Program-made: the position numbers and the translations under genes
Source of the DNA: Gnetum montanum
Lineage: Eukaryota; Streptophyta; Gnetopsida; Gnetales; Gnetaceae
Direction: 5' to 3'
Assembly: GCA_015680685.1 (NCBI GenBank)
Contig: MNCI01027502.1
Span: 534,086 to 598,085, forward strand
DNA length: 64,000 nucleotides
Shown: positions 57,682 through 64,000 of the stretch, piece by piece
Numbering within the stretch: position 1 is the first letter of the stretch
Layout of the letters: the number at the start of each line of letters is the position of its first letter
Notes under the pieces: model-generated
What the model was told of the DNA's origin: nothing
Seen by the model: only the letters and a program-made list of their open reading frames with translations
The model's database searches: none

Positions 57682-60519
57682 ATGGATTCCTTTTACTCAA
57701 ACACAACCGCCATGGTCGCCACCGATCTAGGTGTCGCACCTATCAATCCTACAGCAGCCATAGGACCAACTCCTGGCGCAACCGGCCCTCAGGGACCATT
57801 GCGCCGTTCGCTGAGGCTTCAGGGGAAAGAGCCTATTTTCACAGTTATAACCCCTGAAGAATACAATTTCATATGTGTCAAGATCCAGGTGAGGCTAGCT
57901 CTGAGCCGAGCCGAGCTAGAGGCGAAGCGAAACTTTGAGGTGCTCCACCGAGGGGGATATGATTTTAAGCCGATAGCCTACAACATAATCCCCTTGACTG
58001 AACACCAACACGAGCTTATCGCACAATTGGTCATGGCCAGAGGCCAGACTTCACAACCTACGGTGGAGCCCCAGCATGGGGAAGAGGCAGAGGATGAATT
58101 CGCGGCTCTGTCTGAACATTCGTTCCATACTCTGATGCCCCACACCCACATAAATCCGTCGTTCCCTTTCAATGGAGAAGCAGCCTTTCTTGACCCAGCC
58201 ACGACCGCGCAGACGCAAATCCCTGTCCTTCCGCAGGCCAACGCGCAACCGTCTGGGTTACAAATACAAATACCGCACCATAACGCGGGGGTCGTTCCAT
58301 CACCACGGGTACTTAGTATCCCAATGATGATTCCTGCGACCACCGCGTCCCATTTCATCCCGCAGATACAACCCCATAACGTATCTGTAACACAACCGGC
58401 TCAGACCATGTCGCTTCCGCATCCGCAAGCTCAACAGATACCCGCGACCACTCAGCCACAAACATACATCCAGCAACCTGCTACAGGTCAGTGGGCCAAC
58501 CCAGCGGTGCAACACGCTCAGTCTGTGGTGCACGGCGCGCAACCCCCGTTTGCTCCTGCAGCGCAAGTTCCACAGGGGATCCCGTGGTATACCTATCCCT
58601 ATTTTGTGCAGCAGGCAACTATCAACCCCTCTGTCCAAACCAGTAGGTGGTGGTCTTCACAGGCCCCTCTGCCTGCAGGGATCCCCGCCCAGCCAGCAGC
58701 CAGCCAGCCTTTTCCGTTGTTTCCGTTTCCTGACGCCGCCCTCCCAGTCCAACCCCCTGCACCTGCTGCACAGGCACCTCCATCAACGGGTCTGGACCAA
58801 GCCTTCCAGCTTATACAAACCCTCACTGAGGAGGTCCGACGTCTTAAAGCCACTGGATCCGATACCATTCAGATCATGGATTTCTATCAAGATGATCCGA
58901 TCAATCCAGCAGTCCCCATGCTGTCGTTGCCACCAGGGATGCCCCTCCCTCACTTTACCAAGTATAATGGGGAGGGGAATCCCAACTCTCATCTAGCCAC
59001 CTTAAGATCTGAATATTTGTTATTACAGCAGTGGCCGCATACTTTAGTCCGAGTCTTCGCGATGTCATTAACGGGGAAGGCTTTGGACCGGTATAGAGCT
59101 CTCCCACGCTCTTCCATTTCAACTTTGGAAGAGCTGCTAACTCAATTTGTGACCCATTTCAAATACAATCTGAAGCTGGAAGTCACGATGGAACAGCTTA
59201 TGGGGGTGAAACAAGACCCGCTCGAGCCAGTCCAAAAGTTTATACAGCGTTGGAACGCTACCTTGAATGAGATCCGCGACCCGATCGCGGACTCCCATCT
59301 ACTGGCTATATTCAAGGGAGCAGTCAACGACTTTATTAAGTCTAAGTTGTATTATCTTTCCCCGGGCAATATACATCAGGCCTTCGCCCAGGTCCGAAGC
59401 ATCCAAGATGCTGCGGAGGCCAGCAAAGACCCAGCATACGTCGCCTACAAAAATGCACACAACAAAGCCAAAGACAAAGGCAAGGCAGCGACAACGACAG
59501 TAGCTGTGCTGACTAAAAATGCAATAAACAAGAACAAGAAGGTGCCTACAACACCGCCCCCTGAGGCCACGACTGGTGCTGGCACCAGCCAAACCACAGC
59601 TGCCCCTGAAAGCTCCCCCCAGACAAAGCCAAATTTTGAGCGTAAAGATCGTTCAAAGTATGCGACTTTACCTGTAAAGCATTCTGAATTGCTGAAACAA
59701 CTGTTAGCAGTAGGACACATTCAACCTAAGCAAGTTTCCGAGGAAGCCCTGAAGCGTCACAAACGTCACTGTGAACTACTGAAGGACCCTTCTTTAGCTC
59801 TGCCTAATGAACCAGCAGTTCCGAAATCTTTCAGGCTGGACCGTTTCTGTGATTACCACCAGATGTGTGGTCACGACACGGATTACTGCTGGGCATTGAA
59901 GGATGACATTCAACGCATGATCGACGAAGGTCATCTAAAATTAGACAGCAGTAACCCCACGCGTCCAGAAAACCAAACACTGCATGTGTATAAGGATCCG
60001 TTGAATGCAAATTACGATCCTTATACAATCACTATGGTGAGTATGGACAGTGAGCGTAAAGGACCGCCAAAACTGCCTTTTGTTTTGCGTGTCCCCGCTA
60101 GCTCACCAAGGGGACCAACTACTTCAGCGGTAGCCGGTGGGGCCTCACGGCCACCTTTCATCATACGGGCACCTCCTTAGTTACTCCCTCAGTCATGTGA
60201 CAGTACTCAAGCCGTGGCTCCGTCCGCGCCCACACCTCGAGCGCCCTTCATTATCAGGACGCCGGCACCACGACCTGCTCCTCTTACGCAGGGGCAGACC
60301 TCCCGTCAAAACTACCAGCCATCGCCTCCCAAGCGGAAGGAGAAGAATACCGCAGTTGACGCAGCAAGAGACCACCCTACGCTCGACTTCCCTAAGCCCA
60401 GGCCCCTGGCCTCTATGCCTTTGTACATGCCCCAGAAGCATGCCAAAGGTACAGAAAAGCAGCCACCTTCCCTTGGCAGGAAGAAGAACAACCCCCCCAT
60501 CGACACCGCTCTGCCTTGA
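57682..60519 (+). CDS. Element G Gag (one frame, two late in-frame stops)
   Basis: Gag of a Tat/Ogre-like element; 832 codons open from ATG 57682 to TAG at 60178-60180. The same frame continues open to TGA at 60517-60519 and then into protease, so the original product was probably one Gag-Pro protein. Residues 1-90 are basic, about 150-375 are rich in Pro, Gln and Ala, about 410-570 form the retrotransposon gag domain (MPLPHFTKYNGEGNPNSHL, FAMSLTGKALDRYRAL, EELLTQFVTHFKYN, EPVQKFIQRWNATL), and 640-760 carry a basic stretch and CDYHQMCGHDTDYCWALKDD (near residue 722), the CHHC-like motif of this group. Codon use is GC-rich compared with all other genes here. No TATA-proximal intron seen. Confidence 0.88.
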
Positions 60520-60540
60520 GAGATCCGTCTTTTAGGCCGA

Positions 60541-61350
60541 ATGGAGGAAGACAAGGGGGATAAACAACCCTGCCGAGAGAAAGACCTCCTCGATGCATTC
60601 ACGCAGGTCAAGCAAGCTCTTAAGCAAAAGAACACAACGCTGAGCTTGTACGACCTACTGATGAGTTCTCGAGAGCACCGTGAGGCTATGGTGCATATGC
60701 TGACGTCCATATCAGTGGATGCCAACCTACCAGCAGAAGAGGAAGCGATACACGCTATCATGTTTCCTTCCGAAGCTGAACAACCCAAGCCTACCTCGTT
60801 GACCTTCCTGGACGAGTCTGTCAAAGATGATCCGGAGAAAGGTCAAGTAACGACTGAGCCTATGTTCATTACCATTCGGGTCGGCCAGTACCGGATCCGG
60901 AGGGTACACGTGGATGATGGCGCGGCAACTAATGTCATTCCCTATTCCATTGTGGATAGGTTGGGATTGGTCAACCAGATCACTCCCACGACAACAGCTT
61001 GCGTGAAATCATTCAACGGAGCACGGGTTCAAGTCAAGGGGACGGTGCGTATCGAGTTTGTGGTGGGGAATCAATTCCCAACTGAAGCCACATTCTTAGT
61101 CGTCAAGGAGATGCCCGGCTTCAACTTAATCTTAGGGAGGTCGTGGTTAGCCCAGCTGAGGGCAGTCTCATCGCCAATACATCAAGAGATACACCTGCCC
61201 TACGCTGGAGGGGAGGTCATCATACGCGACGACGAGGTCACCCCCAGAACCGTCAACAACATTGAAGAAGAGCGGGGTTCGGAGAAGCAACTGACGATCA
61301 GTCCTATCTCCAAGCCCCTAAACAGAACGACAACAATGCCGATGGTCTAG
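60541..61350 (+). CDS. Element G retropepsin-like protease
   Basis: Continues the Gag frame after TGA 60517; the first ATG is 60541. The N-terminal 110 residues are a linker (LLDAFTQVKQALKQKN, a helical stretch). The active site is VHVDDGAATNVIPYSIVDRLGL at about residue 120: DDGA replaces the usual D-S/T-G, as in some plant gypsy proteases. FNLILGRSWLAQL near residue 194 is the second family motif. A frameshift near 61340 ends this frame; coding continues in another frame (WADLPFPDD, SPHPYAALNVKAIKRQLR) to 61467 and then stops without any RT. Confidence 0.85.
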   Translation: MEEDKGDKQPCREKDLLDAFTQVKQALKQKNTTLSLYDLLMSSREHREAMVHMLTSISVDANLPAEEEAIHAIMFPSEAEQPKPTSLTFLDESVKDDPEKGQVTTEPMFITIRVGQYRIRRVHVDDGAATNVIPYSIVDRLGLVNQITPTTTACVKSFNGARVQVKGTVRIEFVVGNQFPTEATFLVVKEMPGFNLILGRSWLAQLRAVSSPIHQEIHLPYAGGEVIIRDDEVTPRTVNNIEEERGSEKQLTISPISKPLNRTTTMPMV

Positions 61351-61469
61351 CCTGGGCTGACCTGCCATTTCCGGATGACAGCGTAGAGGAGGCCAACCAT
61401 AAGTCTCCTCACCCTTACGCAGCGCTCAACGTGAAGGCCATTAAGAGACAATTGCGTATTGACGGTTGA

Positions 61470-62097
61470 ATAATGGTCTTCCGCATGTACTACCATTTTC
61501 AGGTTAGCGAAATTCCCGTTTAGCAGCTTCTTTCGTTTGTTTCAGCATGCTTTTACGCCATATACGCTTTCTGGGTTTACGCTTTTCACTTGTTGCGTGT
61601 TTTATCGTACTCGCGTTAGCTACGCTCTCATTCCTCTACGCATTTATCCAGGAGTACATTTCTTATTATCAATTACACTACGGCCCACAACGGCCTTAAA
61701 CTAGTAATGCAGGATTACTTATCATCATTTACGCAGTTCCCTCTGGCCGGCAATGGCCTTAAACTAGTCATACAAAATCAAACTCTTCATATTGTTATAA
61801 ACAGTTACGCAGTTGGCCCGCAACGGCCTTAAACTAGTTATCCGGAGTTATCTATAATCACCATTTACGCTTTCTTTACTTTACGCATCAGGCCCGCAAC
61901 GGCCTTAAAATAGGAATCAAGCTATCATTATTGCTTAGGTGAACTTTGCAACAGTTACACTCGTACTCTATCGCCAAAACATAAAAAAAAGATGTAATTG
62001 ATATTCAATGCATCCACCAAGTTTTATAACATGTATTTCTAGTCATTCGTAATGTGATACTACACTCAACATTAACAAAATTTTGCGTAAATAATAA
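61470..62097. other. Element G non-coding spacer with GGCC repeat
   Basis: Four copies of a block close to GGCCCGCAACGGCCTTAAAC followed by TAGTNAT at 61682, 61745, 61815 and 61891 (spacing 63-76 bp), most preceded by a TTTACGC-type string. Elsewhere TACGC pentamers are frequent, as in the LTR. It separates the convergent gag-protease gene and antisense gene. Confidence 0.8.
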
Positions 62098-64000
62098 TTA
62101 CGCATTCCCCCTACTGCCACTATCGCTGGTATCTCTTAGCTCTGAATCCAGCCCCAAAAGGTCGTCCTCCAGTAGGCCATCATTTCTGGGTATTATCCCT
62201 TCATGAAAGATTGCCTCTTCAAGAGGCTCTCGTTCCGGCATTGGCTCTGTAGGAGGACGCTCTTCATTGTTGCCCATCACTTCTGCCTCCACAGTCTCCT
62301 CTCCCAGCCCTTCAGCTGGCGTATTTGCTCTACCTTCCTCCGGTACCTAAAACCAAATAACAGTAAAATTAGAATAGTGACGCTAGTCAGAAAATCTTCC
62401 AACTAAGTCATGCGTAAACTTACTCGTGACGGCCCTGCTTCCGCGGCAAAGGGAAGCTTGTCCAAACTAGCCCACAAGCACTGCATGATCTCTTCCTCTG
62501 TTAGGTCTGGCCACACATCATCGCCCAACGCGGCCCTAGCTTTCACCTTCCCTTTCTCCACGCTACTCCAGCAGGGTGGATCTAGGAAGAAAGTAGGGAT
62601 TGTAGCTTGATTCCTAGGGAAAACCATTGTTCTCTCTGGGGACGCAGTTACAGTCACCTGCTCTTCGAACTTCTTGAAAGCTGCGGACGCTTCGATGGTG
62701 TCCACGAAAACCTCCAGGGATCGAGCTTTAACGGCGGAATCGCGGTAACGCTTTCTATAAGCAGCGCTTTCCCTTTTATATACATGCTTGTGGTCCTTCT
62801 TCGTCTACCCCCATTCCTGTACGCTGGCGTAGTAGTCCCTCCAGTCCGGGCTTTTCTGAGCGAGGAGTTCGATTTGCATCCTTTGCTCTACTAACGCCCG
62901 ACTGGTCTGTACGCTGTTCTTGATAGCTGTCCAATAATAGGAGTGATCAATAACAGCAGTATGCTAGTCTTCATCCCCCGTCATTCGAGCCTGTAGGAAC
63001 TCGTACCGTGCCCTTAGGTCCTCGACTTCCTTGGTTAAGGATTCCGTCTTTTCCTCCGACCGTTGCAGCCTCCTCCATAGGTTTTCATTAACATTTCTAC
63101 TTTCCCATACGGAGCATGTCGAGCGTAACGCACATTTACGCATTTCCTCATAAATGTGGCGTGGCACGACTCCCCCATCAGGTGGGGGCTCCGTTGTGTC
63201 TAGATCAATGGGCTCCGCGGGATCCCATCGGAGGTGAGCTCCTGACAGAAAACAAGCATCAATACAGATGACATATTACCAAGACATTATGTCGTGACTT
63301 CGTTACGGCTATAACTTACCAGCGCCAGGTTCAACGTGTTCCAGACGTTCAATCATGTCGCTGACGACGCCTTCCATGAAGGCAAATTTATCGGGGAAGT
63401 CTCTCCACATTTTGCTAACGGCAGCAGATGTTGAGGCATCTTCTTCCCCTATAGCGTAATTTGGTTAGACATTCCCTCCATTAACATATTTTTCAAACAC
63501 GCTAACGCACTCATTACCTCTGCTGGTGACAGTGGTGATTTCATCAACATCTTCTATATCTCTTTCCCTTTCACACACTAGAGTCTGTGCGTCACTGGTT
63601 CCAGTAGCTGGGGTCTCCTCACGCACCCCAGTCTCTACGCAGCTTCCGCTAGTAGTTGGGGCCGCCGCACGCACAGGAACCCACACATGGCTCTTATTAA
63701 CAGCTGGGGCCTCTTCTTCCAAAATTGAGGCCCCCTCCCCACGGCTTAATATCATCGCCCTTGTCTCAGGGGTTAGTTGCCCCATCATTTTTGCTATTTA
63801 CACCACCATACGTTAGCACATCATTCCAGATCATCTAAGTAAAGCGTTGCGTATACAATCCTTCACACTTACCAGGCGGAGGTTTATTCCGCTGCACCTT
63901 GATCTCAACAGTTTGGCCTGCATCATCCCCAAGAGCCTCAATTAGGCGGAGTCTCTTCCGCCGAGCTGCCAGTTCCACAATTTCCTCCACCAGACGTTTC
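62098..64000 (-). pseudogene. Element G antisense spliced gene (5' end outside window)
   Basis: Opposite strand to gag. Four exons joined by introns with good sites: 63794-63872 (GTAAGTGTG to AAATAG), 63242-63319 (GTAAGT to TGTCAG), 62347-62423 (GTAAGT to TTTTAG), 79, 78 and 77 bp. Exon sequences stay in frame across the junctions (phase 1 at the second, 0 at the third). Visible parts: a basic segment KRLVEEIVELAARRKRLR at the window edge, a variable Thr/Ala/Glu-rich part (63788-63465), FPDKFAFMEGVVSDMIERLEH, a coiled-coil-like EEKTESLTKEVEDLRARYEFL (near 63020), KSPDWRDYYASVQEW (62840), WPDLTEEEIMQCLWASLDKLP, and an acidic C-terminus ending at 62098. Stops at 63465, 62964 and 62805 interrupt it. 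No family recognised; Tat-lineage antisense ORFs are the likely context. Confidence 0.65.

Larger units (their letters stand above)
56036..64000 (+). mobile_element. Element G: Tat/Ogre-like Ty3/gypsy element, incomplete in window
   Basis: Plus-strand element: LTR of about 1.4 kb, tRNA-Asn-type primer site, gag-protease frame of about 1220 codons, non-coding DNA with a GGCC repeat, and an opposite-strand spliced gene that continues past 64000. RT, RNase H and integrase are not between protease and the antisense gene, so they are deleted or lie outside the window. It is clearly richer in CG dinucleotides than everything to its left. Antisense ORFs have been described for Tat-lineage elements. 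The exact left end (56028 or 56036) is unsure and no TSD can be checked. Confidence 0.75.

Noticed and set aside
57978-58638. Long minus-strand and alternative-frame ORFs inside element G gag
   Set aside because: Shadows of the 832-codon gag frame, whose GC-rich third positions keep other frames open; no domains.

Overview
This window is plant nuclear heterochromatin made almost wholly of transposable elements. The evidence is Ty3/gypsy and Ty1/copia retrotransposons with primer-binding sites complementary to tRNA-Asp, initiator tRNA-Met and tRNA-Asn, plus a hAT transposase, a Helitron Rep/helicase and a foldback MITE. I see no ordinary host gene, rRNA, tRNA gene or CRISPR array. The species cannot be named from the sequence; a seed plant with a large, repeat-rich genome fits. 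Most coding regions are broken, so most elements are fossils.

Layout. 1-3 kb: decayed hAT transposase (+). 3-5.1 kb: unassigned DNA with three local tandem repeats. 5.1-7.9 kb: AT-rich DNA with a foldback element. 7.96-11.68 kb: Helitron Rep/helicase pseudogene (-). 11.8-37.5 kb: element E, an Athila-like gypsy element (-) with gag, protease, RT, RNase H and integrase. E was interrupted by two later Athila-like insertions: A (13.9-20.9 kb, RT to integrase deleted) and B (24.0-32.9 kb, no pol, but gag plus an extra ORF). 37.6-52.9 kb: a Ty1/copia element (-) interrupted by C (38.7-47.3 kb, a relative of B) and by a 616-bp solo LTR inside its integrase. 52.9-54.4 kb: unassigned. 54.4-56.0 kb: F, a truncated plus-strand relative of B and C. 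56.0-64.0 kb: G, a Tat/Ogre-like gypsy element (+) with a long gag-protease frame and, on the opposite strand, a gene that appears to have three 77-79 bp introns; it runs off the window.

Insertion order is readable from target-site duplications (TSDs): E ATGGT/ATGGT, A CTAGT/CTAGT, solo LTR TTTAG/TTTAG, B CTTAG/CTTGG, C ATAAG/GTAAG, copia AAAAT/CAAAT. Removing A and B leaves E at about 9.8 kb; removing C and the solo LTR leaves the copia element at about 6.2 kb.

Most interesting points: (i) B, C and F share an extra ORF (plant-transposon/ATHILA-ORF1-like domain plus a coiled coil); in B and C this ORF has its own TATA box and GATATC palindromes, a second copy of the LTR promoter layout; (ii) a non-coding module in E, A, B and C forms small hairpins with compensatory base changes; (iii) LTRs of three unrelated lineages each carry arrays of short palindromes; (iv) the spliced antisense gene of G, whose in-frame stops can all be explained by C-to-T change. 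A 340-bp perfect inverted repeat bounded by single Ns at 36.3-37.0 kb is probably an assembly error.
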